Shown: positions 47,591 through 60,559, counted from the stretch's first letter. The stretch: 64,000 nucleotides of DNA from Ophthalmolycus amberensis (GCA_024529925.1 JAFEUB010000908.1:1240001-1304000); one strand, 5' to 3'. Notes: a model not told the origin generated them from the letters alone. Made by a program: numbers and translations.

Positions 47591-47623
47591 CACACCCATA
47601 CAGCAGTATACTATATGGGTGTG
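47591..47623. repeat. perfect inverted repeat, 10-base arms, directly adjacent
   Basis: CACACCCATA (47591-47600) and TATGGGTGTG (47614-47623) are perfectly complementary around a 13-base loop. It starts at the base after the previous inverted repeat ends. Confidence 0.93.
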
Positions 47624-48869
47624 GGACTGTGTCTGAAATGGGGTGTTTGGAAGATTGTGTAAGAAGGAATTTGTGTGTCAAATTGAATGTTTTTGGGGTT
47701 GTATTGAGTCATGGGTGGAGAGTGGAGGTTATGGCGCTTTTTGCCTTTTGTCAACCATTCACATTCATTTTAAGCCCTCCTTCGCCTTTTACACTTTCTC
47801 TTCCTTCAATGTCACAGTCGCCAAGTGTCTTCCTTTTGCCTGTGGCCATTCTTGAGAGATGGATCAGGGTTTAAACTTTGATCACCTCCTTGGTTGTAGA
47901 TTCAAAGCAGCATACTGTATCTGTATGTGTGCACATGATTGAGGTTCAAATTGTGCATTTTCATACACACTTCCACGTGTGTGTGGTGAGGGCAAACCTT
48001 AGTGCCACACAGTGCCACAGTGCCATAATCCCCACCGTTGCCCAGTGGCCCAGATTAAATCCAGGCTTTGATCCACCCCCTAATCTGAGTTTACAGGCTC
48101 TGGGTTGAGGGTGGGTGCTCTACCCTGCCTGCCAGCTAGATTCTGCTTGCTTCTTTCCTTCCTCTCTTGTCTGTCTACTTCCTTGCTGCCCCCCCCCCCA
48201 CTGAGAAGCTGGCATTTGAAATCAGCTTTAGAGTTGCTTAATACAGAAGCAGGCTGAATTAGGCCCTTTAATGCCTGTCATGGTCGAAGATTATATCAAT
48301 GGCTCTCTTTGTCACCACTACATTGGTGTCAATGGAGTAGCAGCAAGACTTCCAGAATGAGACAAAGGATACATTTTTAGATTCAGTTGTAGTTTATCTG
48401 GTCTCTCCCTGCACTCAAAACATGCACACACACACACACGCATATGCATCTGTAAGGGTGCACAGACATACGACACAAGCATTCGTACAAATAAAAAACC
48501 TAACATGTGTTGCTTGTTTGAGTTAAACTGTGACTTCGCCAGGGTATCGAATGATGTACATTTTGTGATTGTAAAATCAACTTCGGTGGCAACCTCCTTT
48601 GAAGTGGAGTGTGGTTCATTTGTTCAGGGTCAAACGCATACATAGTCTCAATTGGAAACAAAAGCCGGAGTCTTGGCTGTGCTTTTAATGGTACAGTGAG
48701 TTTGATTTACTGCCCATGTGCAACTGTACAAACACTCGTTGACTAGGCTGGGACAAAATGAATAAGATAGCAAGAGACTCACTGTCGTTAATCAATTTAC
48801 CAGTTTATATAAACAAGCCCATGGGTGACTAGAATAGTCTTCCTAAAGTAATAGTTTGCAACACAGCAC

Positions 48870-50830
48870 ATTAAAAATAATTAGCCCTAACGCACTAAAG
48901 TTGGAGGAAATTCAGAGCAGTCAGGCCTCATTCCTGATATTAGCTGCTAACATTTGGGGTTAATCAAGCTCAGAAAATGTCCACCCTTACAGACACAAAT
49001 GTCAGAATTGTGCATTGTTACACAGTGGGGTGCTATTACATGTTGTTGTGACATCTGAGGAAGAAAATACAAAATACGGGGGTATGCAATATATTATCAG
49101 ATGATATGCTTTTAAATTATGATGGCGCACACACACATGGCCACACACACTGTTCATCTCAGCAGAGTAGAGAAGGTCAAATTACCTCACCTGGTGTAAA
49201 ATTTGTTATCTTTGTTTATGTTAAATATAATGAAAAAGGACACAACAGAGAGAGAGAGTGAGGGAAATTGAGAGAGGTAGAAAACAACACGTGGAAACAA
49301 GTCAGGATTTATTTCAGAAAATAAAAATTGCACTTGTGCGCACCAAAGTAGGTCCACTGCTCGGTGAAGAGAACACCGCGCACCACAGTGTATCTGTAGT
49401 ACCAGCCTGACACACTCATCATGTCAGCGCTAAGCTTTAAACACTACTCTTACTTTTTGCTCTGCTCCTCCGAATACAACCACATCCCACACATGTACAC
49501 TTCAATATTGAACACAGACAGGTGCAGGAACAAGCTGACTGACCAACACACACACAGAGATACAGACACAGACACAGACAGCACTATGCTCAGTCAGATG
49601 TGAGTCTAACTCAGCCCCAGGGGATGGGAACGCGGCAGTAGTAATATCTGAAACACTCCTCTCATTCTCATTTCCTGATAGTTTGGAAATCTCCCCCACC
49701 TGCCAGCTTGAGTGTGTTCAAATCCAAGCACACAAAAGTCATACGCGTACACTGGTAAATGCGACCCTTGGAAATGAGGGATGTTATCTACAGTACCTCA
49801 GGAAAGCGCATGCAGTCATGAGTTGTTTGTCTTGCTTATTGGCAGAGGTTGACCAATTAGCGCCCCAGTGCTAGGTCCAGATCACTGGCTCTCTGCATGG
49901 TGGTGGAGTGTGAAATGTGGCATAAATCCAGGGCACGGCCCACAGCACACAAGGGTGGCAGAAAGGCCTGGCAGAGGGTTCCTCTCACTTGGGTGAATGG
50001 CAAAGCAGGGTTCACAGGGCCCCGATGACTGATACAATTAAGTGCTGATGCCCAACATTCATTGCTTTCTAGTAGAGGCTCGTTCAAATTATGAATGGCA
50101 CTGTTTATTACTATGTAATACAGGATGGCTTAGCATTAAGAGTGGAATCATCCCCATGATTTTAGGAGTAGTTTCTCCCCTTAACACCATAAAGTCCTCC
50201 GATTAGAGCGGTACAATTCCTGAGGGCAGTTCTACGGCTATGCCATCTCATGTGAGTAACAAGCCTTGGATCCTTAAATGAAATCGCAGAAGTATCCTCA
50301 AACAATCACTTACTAGGTATCTGAAGCAGGTCAAGGGGTCGCTGGCCCTTCTTGTTGCTCCCTGATAAGAGAATCATGAGGATTATCTACAGCTAGGTGC
50401 AGATTGGCGAGTTCAAAAGGTTAAAGAGGAGTGAAAGGTCACTCAGAGAAAAAGTAGACAGACTTTTGTATTGACATCCATTTGGTGTCACGATGCTCTC
50501 TATTGATACATTTGTTTTTGTGGTAAGTTTTACTGTAATCTTGGTCTATTTTGATTAACCTCTTGAAAGTGTATGGGACATAAACACGGTCTTCAATATT
50601 GATGATTTATCTCCATCAGTTAGCGTGGTCATCCACCGATTGACATGTCAGCTGCTCACCCTTGACCGAGATCATAACAGTTATATGACCTCCAAGCCTG
50701 TTTAAGAGCAGATAGATCATGGTCTAATACGCTGGGCATCTCCCCAACTTACATAGCAGTAAAAATAGGGGGCCTACAGTCTCCTTGCTAACACCTTTAA
50801 GCATCCCATCACTGACACTTAGTAATATGA
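48870..50830. promoter_or_regulatory. cluster of candidate non-coding elements
   Basis: Complex patches at 48870-48990 (AAATAATTAGCCC, ATTAGCTGC, GGGTTAATC), 49845-50110 (CCAATTAGCGCC, ACAATTAAGTGC, CAAATTATGAATGG), 50190-50450 and 50580-50830. They are separated by short CA-rich and AT-rich parts. No coding frame is recognised. The density of unique TAAT-containing sequence makes this one of the better regulatory candidates, untested. Confidence 0.28.
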
Positions 50831-51900
50831 TTCTGAATGTGAATGTATTAGTCTGCCTAAAAGGACTCTGAGGGGTGTGAAGGTTGTCCATAATGCCAAC
50901 AGCACCTCATTCACTGCCACGCCTCTGAACTTGGCTGAGTTGTGGAGGTCTTTTAGAAAGGGTTGACCTGAGGTTCCCTCCTGTTCCTCCTCCTTTTCAC
51001 TGGAATAAGAATTGTTCCGAAATGACTTGGCATGGAAAGGATGTAAATGAACGCTGGGGGTTGTTGCGCTCACATCCAGCCAAGGTCAGGCATCCAGCTG
51101 TCAGCTCATGTTTGGGACTAATCGTTTATGTGCCTGCACCACTCTGCACCCGTTCCCCTCATTCTGTCTGTGTCTGTCACACACCTCTCCTCTCTTTAAC
51201 TCAATGGCCTGCCGTTTATCATTCCACTCCTTTTTGCAACTGCCCTATGCATCCTTCACATTTCACGTCCTTTTATTCAGTCATTCACCAATGACACTAG
51301 TGAAACTTGTGTCATTGCCTCTGTTATCCAATGGCTAATGACTTGTGCTACTAGAGGGGGTCGGTTTCAAAGTATGATGTTGTGGTCACCTTGGTATAAC
51401 GCCAGACATGCTAACATTCATTAACATTAGTATTGCTGTTTACATTAGTTCAGCATTAGTACAGCAGTAGGTTACATAAGTGTTTGTTTTTCATCCACAA
51501 AATATAATAATTATTGGAGGAAAAATAAGAAAAAAAAGTCACTGTCATGCTTATTGATGCACTGTAATACTGTCTAAGAGGGATAGGCCAAGAACCATAT
51601 TTACATGCTGTATCAAGAATTGTTTCCTCTGTGAAAAAATAGAAAGAATGAAAATGATGTTGAGGGCTTTCCGCAATTTAAAAAAAAAAGTGAACACAGA
51701 ACAATCCATACATGCATTTCGTCATATCTCTCAGATCATTTCCATGACCCCACTATTCTCCCATGTTGGCCTTAGACTACCACTACCACGGCCATGGCCG
51801 CTGTCTTTCCGCGTAAAAATGTGGCAGGTTGCAGAGTTCAAGTCCTTCGAAATGTGAATCGAAACAGCTGCCCCTAATCACTAGCACAAGCTGGGCTTAA
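50831..51900. other. non-coding stretch with a hairpin
   Basis: Unique sequence with a near-perfect hairpin at 51289-51317 and AT-rich DNA at 51480-51540. No recognised gene. Confidence 0.55.
51289..51317. repeat. near-perfect hairpin
   Basis: CAATGACAC (51289-51297) pairs with GTGTCATTG (51309-51317). After one T-T mismatch, AGT pairs with ACT around a GAA loop, giving 12 pairs in 29 bases. Confidence 0.85.
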
Positions 51901-52420
51901 GGGCCTCTCAGTTTCACCTCTCATCTGCCTGGAATTTTGAATTTCCTGAGTGGAGATCAAATGGCAGCCCAAGTCAGTGAGACCTTTGATATATGGACAC
52001 CCATCTTGTGAGGGCCTTCTGCAATGGGATTTACGCTTGACAACACACTCGGTGTCACCTCCGCTCCTGGCGGACGCCCTGAGACCCCTGGAAACATTGG
52101 GCCCCTTTGACGGGACAGCAGAGGTCCCCCCCCCCTAAACCCCCCTGGAGTGCCCAGCAGTTATTTATTAAATTTGTTGTGCCCACAGTGGTATGGTTTC
52201 AGAAGGCCACTTAGTTTTGGATTGCACTCTGGATTTTTCAATTATCTGGTTCATTTCACCTGCTTGTGTTCTTTTACCCCCCAGGATCAAGGGCATGAGA
52301 GATTTAATTATTTCAAAACAAGAAGTCTCAACTGGACCCTGCAGATCCATAGCAACATGATGCCCTATCTATTATTCCATCACCTCTACTTTGAATAAGC
52401 GGTAATTGGTCTTTAAGAAA
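51900..52420. promoter_or_regulatory. candidate non-coding region
   Basis: Complex sequence including an eight-base C run with neighbouring C runs at 52129-52145, TTATTTATTAAATTTG, CAATTATCTGG, GATTTAATTATTTC and GGTAATTGG. Homeodomain-like words are frequent in the 3' half. Confidence 0.25.
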
Positions 52421-55400
52421 ATAACTGAGAATATCCTTCCTCTGCCTCCGATCACCACATTACTCATGTCAATAAAGAAATTTGTCTACCTATCAGGAGG
52501 GTAAATAAAAGGGCAGACTATGGGATTTCCAGAATTCTCTGCTCGTCAGGTCTCATATGGAGCACATTAGTGGTCACTTTGATTGACAGGTGCTCCTGTG
52601 TATAGCCAGAGGGAGAGGGGGGAAAAAAACGGAAGATGAATATATCCCAGGTAATAAGTGTGGGCTGTCCACAGCAGGCATGAAGATGCTATCTGGAGCG
52701 GCTGTGGCCTATGGATTAGAGGATGTTAGTGGGTCAGCCACTCCACTGAACTGCATCTGTGTGCACATTTACCCAGTCTTTGTGGATTTGGACATATGTA
52801 TCAATGCATAAGTGGCAGAGATCCTTAAGATCTTCCCAACATAGACTGTTTTTATACTAAAACAATAACTGAATGTTCTCACCTTTGGCTTTCAGTCCAG
52901 CTTGCAACCATTGCAGTAGGACATGAAAACATAAACTATCAAGAAACACCTGCTATGGCTAACTATAAATCCTACAAAAAAATGGTTGAGCTACTTTTAT
53001 TAGCTCCTGACTGACATTGTAATAAAACTGTATGGCTAATTTCCTAATGGTGTCTGGGAAGTATCTACCTGGCTGGGACTCCAGCTTCCATTTAAGGCTC
53101 TTTCTTTTCACACAGGTGCTAAAATCCTATATTTGTGAGTTTGTGTAAAAGACTGTACTATGTGTATTGCATTATACAGAAAGGGGTTTTCAATGTTTTC
53201 CCTCTGATCTAAAGGAGTTGAAACATCACCTCTCTGTCAAAGAAATGGCATTTCACTTGGGTTTTGTTTCATTTTTAAGTTCAAGGGTTGCAAAATGTTC
53301 TTGACCTTTCATACAGTCTTAACCTGGGAAAAACAGTCCCCTCTCATTGCTAGCTTATAAAAAGTATGATAATAACTCAAAAGTTGTTGGTTCTACAACA
53401 AAAGCTTTTGCAATGGATATATATTTATATATTTTCTTTTGTCTGAGTCGGTTTGGGTCATGGGAGCCAAATGGAGCTTTAGACAGGATGAAAATGGCCC
53501 TTCACAATGTCTTGAGCAGCTTTGTGATTTAGGAGCTTTGTTTTTGTCAGAGTCTCCCATCATTAAAATAATTCATTGCCAATGAACGTTGGAGGCTCCA
53601 CAATGAATCAGCTGGCTTTCTTGCATTCTTCTAAAGCCCAAAAGAGGTGTGGGGTTGAGGGAGTAAATGTGTGTGCGAAAGACTTTAAAAAGCTAAATGA
53701 CTTCATGGTTGAAATCACAGGGGAGACAGGAATGCTGGGACCCCACTAGATTATTAGAATTTATTCTCTGCAGCATACTGGGAGTATGTTTGTATTCTCA
53801 GGGCATGGCAAAAGTGATAGAAATGCCATAAAGAAAATGAGGGAGAAAGCCAGGCTGTGTTTTGCCATCAGAGCTTCTTTTTAAACTTAAGTTTTCCACA
53901 ACCTGCAAATTACATAAATCGGGGTAATAAATAGGATTTGTATGGAGACAAAACTGTTTGTGGGGTGCACAATGACCACTTCCTGACCCTGGAGTGTGGG
54001 ACCCCACCTGACCTCAAGACTAGGGTTCAAACGGTCAATTGCAGGTCACTGGCAGACCAAGGGTGTGTGAGGGTGTGCCAGAGGGTGTAGATTGTAGCTT
54101 GTGTGTGAGTATGAGTGAAGGCTACAGGGGACGTATCCTTTGATCCCTAATTAATGCTTAGAATAAATTACCTACAGGTACATTGGCAAACATTTCTCTC
54201 TTACCTCACATCTCTGCAACACACACATATACCACCTTCTCTTTCAGAAATATATAGTTTCTCACTTTGCACATAGCAGATGACGGGTTTACATGTACCA
54301 CATCCACTGACTCTCCCTACTTCTCGGCTTATCTGTCTCTCCCCCCCCCGATCTTCTATCTCTGTTATCATCCTATCTTTCTTGCCATTCATTCGTCTCT
54401 CCTGTCCTAGCCACCAGGCCGGCTATCTATCCTGCTAATGAGCTCTATGGACTCCTCTAAACAGTTGTCAAACAATCCTCACACAGCCATCACTTTTACT
54501 GGGCTCAAGCTATGGCATAAACAGCTGCACCCACGTGGCAATCTGCCAGTAAGAGGGAGAGAAAGAGAAACTATGGCTTAGCAATCTTAGCACTGAAATG
54601 TGCTTTGGGTGACCAGATTAGAAGTGACCAGAAGTGGGATGTGCTATTGAATCCAAAAGTAACCACAGTAATCCTCTTTGGTAGCTGGTCTGCCATGATA
54701 ACAATATGCAATGATCTCAGTTTAAAATCACATTTGAACAGAGAAACTAAATTGAATCACATCTGGTCACTCGAGAAATTTGAGATGTATAAATATGCCA
54801 GATATGAGCGGCAATCTGTCTTTAAACAGTCTGGATTTCTTTTTTTTTCTGGATACAAGAATCTGGGTCTGAACATAGAGGGCAGATACTGACAGATGTT
54901 AGGAATCATCAATCATTAAGGTGTAAAAAGGACATAGACAAATGTATCTGCAAGCAGTGGTTGAGAAATTATAGATATATGTTTCTTTCTCTATCTCCTC
55001 CCCCTAATTTCCCTAACCTCGTCCTTCTTGAGGACAACATGTGAACATCACTCTGAGTGTCTGTACAGGCCAAGCACCCAGTTCATCAGAAACACCTTCT
55101 CTGGCCCCAAACCTGACCCGTTCTCTCCTGTGGTCAGGATAACAGGCTGCAGGGCTTACACACTGGATGAGAAATGAACCAGAGACTCTGGCGTATGTGT
55201 GCGGCCATGTGCACAGGGTGCCTGTGCAGCTGCATTTGGAATATATGTTTCAGTGTGTATAATGTGTATGACTAGTCTGTCAGAGGGGGCCTGTGGAGGT
55301 TACACAAACACAGAGGAGGGTTATTTATACTTTCAGGAAATGATGGTGGTTTCTGTCAGATCTGGCCCACTCTAGTCTGATCTGGCTTGGTCTTGGTCAA

Positions 55401-56100
55401 GTCTTAACCTATTTCTAGCCCACACAGAGCCAGTGGTACACAGAGAAGAGGAATTGTGCTAATATGGCTGTCACTGACAACCCCCAGTGGCCAAACTCTG
55501 TCAGTCTACAGCTCTGAGCCCACCTCCACAGATGGTCCGGCAGTACTTAAGAATTCACCCCCAGGGTTTTACTGCTCTGTTGTATGGAGGACTGTCACAG
55601 CACAAGGAGCATGTGGTTTAGATATGGGAACAGCATCCTCCGAGAGCTCTCATGGCCGGGCACAAAGAGATGTCTCCACCCCCAGTAAAAGACAAGACAA
55701 CTGGGCATGTCCTCTGTTATGACAGGACACAGCCTGCCAGCTGAGAAAGTTGAAGATGCTGATGCACGCTATCAATTACGTTTTGCCTAAAATCATTGAA
55801 TAATGTTCACTTAAGTGTTTCATTTGTTTTAAGTCAGAAGTTTAATTCACTTTGTCCAACTGGCTCTGTGGTTGTATAACATGCTAATGAGACTTCATTT
55901 TCCATGTACTTAGTCAGTCAGCTAGTCAACCTGTCAGGCAACCAGCCAGTCAGAGGACGGTGATTTACAGTCCTGCATCCAGAGAAAGGAAACCTGCTGT
56001 TACCTCTTGTTAAGCCAGCCACCCTTTTGCACTAAAGGAGGCAAAAAAGGCACAAATCCACAAATCAGTCTGTACTAATTTGTTTATTGCTCTCGTTCTG
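52421..56100. other. non-coding stretch, no gene seen
   Basis: Unique DNA. The frame at 52590-52811 contains an acceptor-like CTGTCCACAG and a varied translation, but no domain. GTGACCAGA is repeated at about 54609 and 54625, and degenerate CAGTC units lie at 55913-55958. Frame 55456-55722 is not recognisable. Confidence 0.5.
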
Positions 56101-56564
56101 GCTGCTGCTCCTCCTCTCTCACCCACCCTCTCACCACCCCTCCATACGCTCTCTCTCTCTCTCTCGCTCTTATTGATCTTCCCGCTAAAAAGTGGAAGTG
56201 TTACAGGGTGTTTTCGGTCTTCAGAAAGAGGCTGTCATGTGCATTAATGCATAGGGAGTGGGTGTAATAAGTCCCTGAGGCATGGCTCCCATCTGATAAA
56301 ATTGAACACATCCTGTGACAGTCTTGTTTTTCCTTGTTTTACACTGGTGACGCAGAAGCAGTTGAGTTGTACTATAGTCCTCGAGGTCAAAGCATGATAT
56401 CACTGTGCACACACTGCATGTACGTGTGCACGTGTAGTGTGATGCCTCACACATCCCGCTGTGTCCGTATGTAATGTATATTGGTGAAGCAAGTGATAAA
56501 CTTGGGCTGATGGCATTTGGATTGGTGCCAGGGTGAGTCATAAACAAGCAGGGGGTTGAATTTA

Positions 56565-56596
56565 GGGGCGAGGGGCGAGGGGAGGGGAAGAAGGGG
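56565..56596 (+). other. strong G-quadruplex candidate
   Basis: Five runs of four G bases (56565-56568, 56572-56575, 56579-56582, 56584-56587, 56593-56596) have spacers CGA, CGA, A and a five-base purine loop. This satisfies a four-tetrad rule. Confidence 0.85.
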
Positions 56597-56659
56597 TGCA
56601 CCACCGAGTGTGTCTGTCCTGGCAGGTCCCCTGCTCAAATTCCACTGATACGACTTTAA

Positions 56660-57650
56660 TCAGTCCTAATCTACTTATAGGCCTCCTGGGGCACTGATCA
56701 GCCTAAAGTGCTTAACTGAATGCAAGGACTCATAAGATGCTGCCACTCGAAAGCATAACGTGGGTTTTTGCTGAGGGTATTTTACTTAATCTGATTAATT
56801 AAAACAAACTATACCAAAAGAGGAGTTCTCTTACCTCTGTGCCTTTTCCTGACTCCTTCACCATCCTCTTCTTTTCTTCTTTTCTGTCCCACTTGCTTGT
56901 GACCAATTATTTATGTGACACACAAAAACCTGGTGGGTTTCTTACAGTAAATATTTATTTTCTGAGGGTTTCTTAAGTTCTTTTTTCTTTTCACTTTTTA
57001 TCTGAATATATTTGGTTATCTGTCTGCATTGTTATAATTTCCTCATGTTCAGTACACTGGACAACTTTACACATGCATACAATTATTCCTAAAGCAGATA
57101 AGAGAAAACCTAAAAAAGGTGAAAGATAGCACATAACTCTCCATACGGTAACAGCTCATCACACCAGACTGCAGAAGATCACTCCGCACAACATTTGAGA
57201 GACAAGATAGCCCAATCCCGTTGTTTGCTGTAATTGTGAAGACTAATAGAATAATTGACTTGATCTCGTAATGGGGGTTAAGAGACGTAACCTCAGCTAA
57301 TGAAAGACAGAGACAAATTTGTTCACGATAATGAATTTCGTTCAAACAAAGCATGTAAGGGAGCATTTTCTGTGCCGTGAAATAAAGGGAAAAGCTGTTT
57401 GAAGAAATTGTACTCTTTCTGTATCTCCTTAATACACCTGACACGGTGTGATAAGGTGAATGTGATGCTTGATGAGTTCACGGGCCGTGTCAGGGCACTT
57501 GTCACCTGTGCCACCTTGTGATCATAGATTATCAGATTAATGATGATGCTTCACGTGGACTATCCTCAATTTCATTTGATTCAGAAGATCAGCGAGGTCG
57601 CTACTGAGGTAGAAGTGCTCTGACCTCCACAATGTTTGATTCATTTAAAC
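56660..57650. promoter_or_regulatory. candidate non-coding elements
   Basis: Complex patches at 56660-56820 (CTGATTAATTAAAAC) and 57130-57640 (CAGCTAATG, GATAATGAATTTCG, AGATTATCAGATTAATGATG, TCCTTAATACACC). An open frame of 125 codons on the minus strand (57067-57444) is unrecognised and AT-rich. Confidence 0.25.
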
Positions 57651-57981
57651 ACAATAAAACTAGATTGGCTCTGGCTGCTGCTTTGTCTCTTAGTTCATAA
57701 TTCCCTGTACCTCTGAAACCCTCTCGGTTTCTGTTGTTGCCTCGCCTTGTCCCAGTGTGTCCTCTGCCAATCTATTTGCTGCTCCCATTGACCTTTCATT
57801 CTCCTCATACATGTCTCCTCTCAGAGGACAGACCCTTGCATGGAAGTCCTCCTCATGTTCAATGTGATCAATACAAAGGGCAGGGACCTTGCACACAAAC
57901 TCCCCCCGCTGACTAAACGAGAAGGATTAAAGGATGGAGAGACTGCGTGGTGGGTGCAAGTACGTGTCCGTGCATGTTTGT

Positions 57982-58007
57982 GGTGTGTGTGTGTGTGTGT
58001 GTGTGTG
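57982..58007 (+). repeat. GT microsatellite
   Basis: About 13 perfect GT units. Confidence 0.92.
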
Positions 58008-59202
58008 CATGCTCTTGTCCTTGTGGGTCTACAGCACATGTGTGCATGTCTCTATGCAAGTGCTGAAGAGAGAACATCACGTTCTAAAGCTTGTAAATAA
58101 ATGGTGGAGTGATCTTTGCGGGGTGGGCAGAGAAAGCTCAGAGTGCATGACCCCATTCTGCGTCACAGCAAAAGGTCCATGCAGGTCACGCAAACGCACA
58201 CAGACAGACAGACACACACGTACTGCCATTTAACCTAAGGAGAGGAGAGAGAGGAACTGAGTGGAAAACGGAGAGAGAGGGATTAACAAAGATAGCCAGT
58301 GCTAACAGCTGGTTGGCCATTTAGAGATTCCTTATATGCGGATGGTGAGGTATTAATAGGAACTTGTACTTCGCCAGCTCTCCTCCAAAATAGATGCTTA
58401 TTTCCCGACCCTGACTGCCTCTGATGGGTGGGTTAGAAGTACAACTCGTGAGGGCAGGTGCAGAGGTGAAAATTAAATTCAAGAACAAAGGCCTCGTGGA
58501 ATTGTTGTTGGTTTCCTTTTATTGGTGACCACTGACACACCTGTCCTTCAAGCTGAAACTAAACGCACACTTGTGAACATTTAATGTGACATTCTAGTCA
58601 TGACAATATATACTTTTTGGTGTATAGAATTATGGATTGGGCCTTTATACTGTGACATGCAGAAAGTAGTGATTTTATATTCAGTATTACTTTACTGTAT
58701 ACCTGTTATGCGAAAATTAATTCGAAAAAAGCTTGGTATTAGTGAATGATGTGGGTAACCACCTCCCAGTCATACAAACATCCATGCACAATGTTCTCCG
58801 GATAAAAAAAAGGAGGGGACTTCATAAAAGTGTCACAGAACCAGACCTCTTAGAAATGTTATGAAACTACAATAATATAATTTATTCTTCTCCACTTCCA
58901 CCACTTCTTTCCAAGCTCCGTCACCTCAGGGCCCATTATTAAGGGGCGGTGAATCGGCCCCCACTGCCCTCTGCCTGCCCTCTCTGGTTGTCACTGAGTG
59001 GGGGTCCAGCTCTCTCCACTGGGCTTATCACAGGGTCAACGTGCAGCAAGGGCACACACACTTGAACACACACACATACGGACCACATGCTGGACACTTC
59101 TTAGCATAACTCCTCAATGCTATAGCAGAGACCTTGTAACAGGGGGTCTAGTGTTTCACTCTGTGCATTTACAAACGGATAAAGCACAAACACACTGACA
59201 CA

Positions 59203-59276
59203 CACACACTGACAAACATTCTTTCCCTTTCTCTCTGCAGCACAAACACTCTCACACACACACACACGCACACACA
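59203..59276 (+). repeat. interrupted CA-rich repeat
   Basis: Two CA runs separated by a pyrimidine-rich, CTGCAG-containing stretch. Confidence 0.75.
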
Positions 59277-59536
59277 CTTTTCCCCTTTCCCTTGCCCTCC
59301 GTAACCCAACATACACTCTTCCAACTCCCACCTCTCTTGTCACCTCCCATCTCCCAGACCAAGGTCAGCTGTCCAGGCCTGCGGCTCTTGATGTAGAGGC
59401 TTTGACCCAACATGGCCACCTCTGTCTCTCCAGAGAGATTAACACAAGGCAGGGACAGAGAAACTGAGCTCCGCGTGGCTCCATGTTATCCCAGCCGCAC
59501 TCTCCATCTCTACTCTCACTTCTCATTCTGTCTCAG

Positions 59537-59610
59537 ATAACTCCTCACGTCTGCAGACTGGGGACCTGGAAGAGCTGCAAATTGAATATGTCTGGCAGGC
59601 AGATCTGTGA
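59537..59610 (+). other. exon-like segment (possible terminal exon), unrecognised
   Basis: A long pyrimidine-rich tract ends in TTCTCATTCTGTCTCAG, a good acceptor, and is followed by a frame of about 24 codons ending in TGA at 59608-59610. The translation is polar and acidic (including TGDLEELQIEYVW) and looks protein-like. I do not recognise it, and no partner exon is visible. Another frame is open longer, which weakens the case. Confidence 0.15.
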
Positions 59611-59619
59611 AGACTCATG

Positions 59620-60010
59620 GGGGATGTTAGCGAGAAAACGCAGACTGTCCACGTTGTGTCACTCAGGCAACATACATAAAGGGATGTGTCGAAGAAGATA
59701 AGAGGGGTTTGTTATTCTGCTTTTGGCTTGTGTTTCCGTCACTCCTTTTTTTCTTAAAATGAATTTTACAGTTGTTGTGAGATACTGTATAGTGTATAGC
59801 AAAGGAACAGTGCGGCATCTTTCAAAAAGGCAAGTACAACATCCAGTGACATCACTGAAAAGGTGTTGGTTTTAGCAGTATACTCTTGAGGATCTAAAAC
59901 ACTTCCATGTTGTCTGTGTTTTCCCATTGCCTATCCCATCCCATTGCTTGATACCCATCATTATTTCTTCTGTTGGATGGGGCTGGGGGTGGCTGCCCCG
60001 GCAGTCGAAA
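59620..60010. other. non-coding stretch, nothing recognised
   Basis: Unique DNA with short T runs and a repeated CCCATTGC word near 59925-59945. Nothing else seen. Confidence 0.6.
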
Positions 60011-60019
60011 GGTTAAACA

Positions 60020-60300
60020 AAGTGCTGCGACTGTCAGGCTGAGTGAAACCAACTGGCGCTTGGCTATCAGAAGATAATCAAGGCTAATAGGTACATAATG
60101 GCTAACAGTGGGGCCGCACTCTCTGGCAGATGCATCATGGGGGACGGAACGCAGACAGCGTGACCTCGCATTCCCTCCGCAGCTCTCACCGCTTCAGAAT
60201 CGTCAGGCAGAAAGAGCCAGACGCCAGGAATTGTACCCCTGCTTTGCCCTGGGATTACCCTCAGTAGAGTCGTATTGATTGAAATATGCTCGTAGTTTGC
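60020..60300. promoter_or_regulatory. candidate conserved non-coding element
   Basis: Complex, moderately GC-rich patch with GATAATCAAGGCTAATAGG, ACATAATGGCTAAC and CGTATTGATTG. No repeats and no long open frame. Confidence 0.28.
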
Positions 60301-60559
60301 TGTCTGTATTTTTCCCTTTTTCTGTTAATCTTTTTTTATTGTTTGAAGGTTTAACTTTACAGAGTCCATCAATTAATGGGCCGTGAAGTGAACTGCCATT
60401 GGGAATGATGTCACCACACTGGACTGAACAGTGAAAGCATTATTCAGCATTAGTTTGTTCTGCAGGGATCCGCGTGGATGTTAGTGAGTTATGGTTCCTG
60501 TAGCATATGCTTTCAATTTTGTCTAAAACAACAAACAGAATGTTTGTGTAACTGATGGT

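Larger units (their letters stand above)
46761..48860. other. non-coding stretch with a double hairpin
   Basis: Holds GT runs near 46760-46808, the adjacent inverted repeats at 47539-47623, three AGTGCCACA-type units at 48001-48024, a short C run at 48190-48199 and a CA run at 48425-48440. No recognised gene. Confidence 0.55.
57651..59500. other. non-coding stretch, no gene seen
   Basis: Contains a GT run at 57982-58007, CA-rich parts at 58195-58220 and 59203-59276, AT-rich DNA at 58560-58740 and unique sequence at 58300-58480. No recognised gene. Confidence 0.55.

Noticed and set aside
52590..52811. Open frame with an acceptor-like CTGTCCACAG and a varied translation
   Set aside because: No donor or partner exon, no recognised similarity, and comparable frames occur by chance throughout the window.
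54609..54634. Nine-base direct repeat GTGACCAGA
   Set aside because: Too short and isolated to indicate an element or an array.
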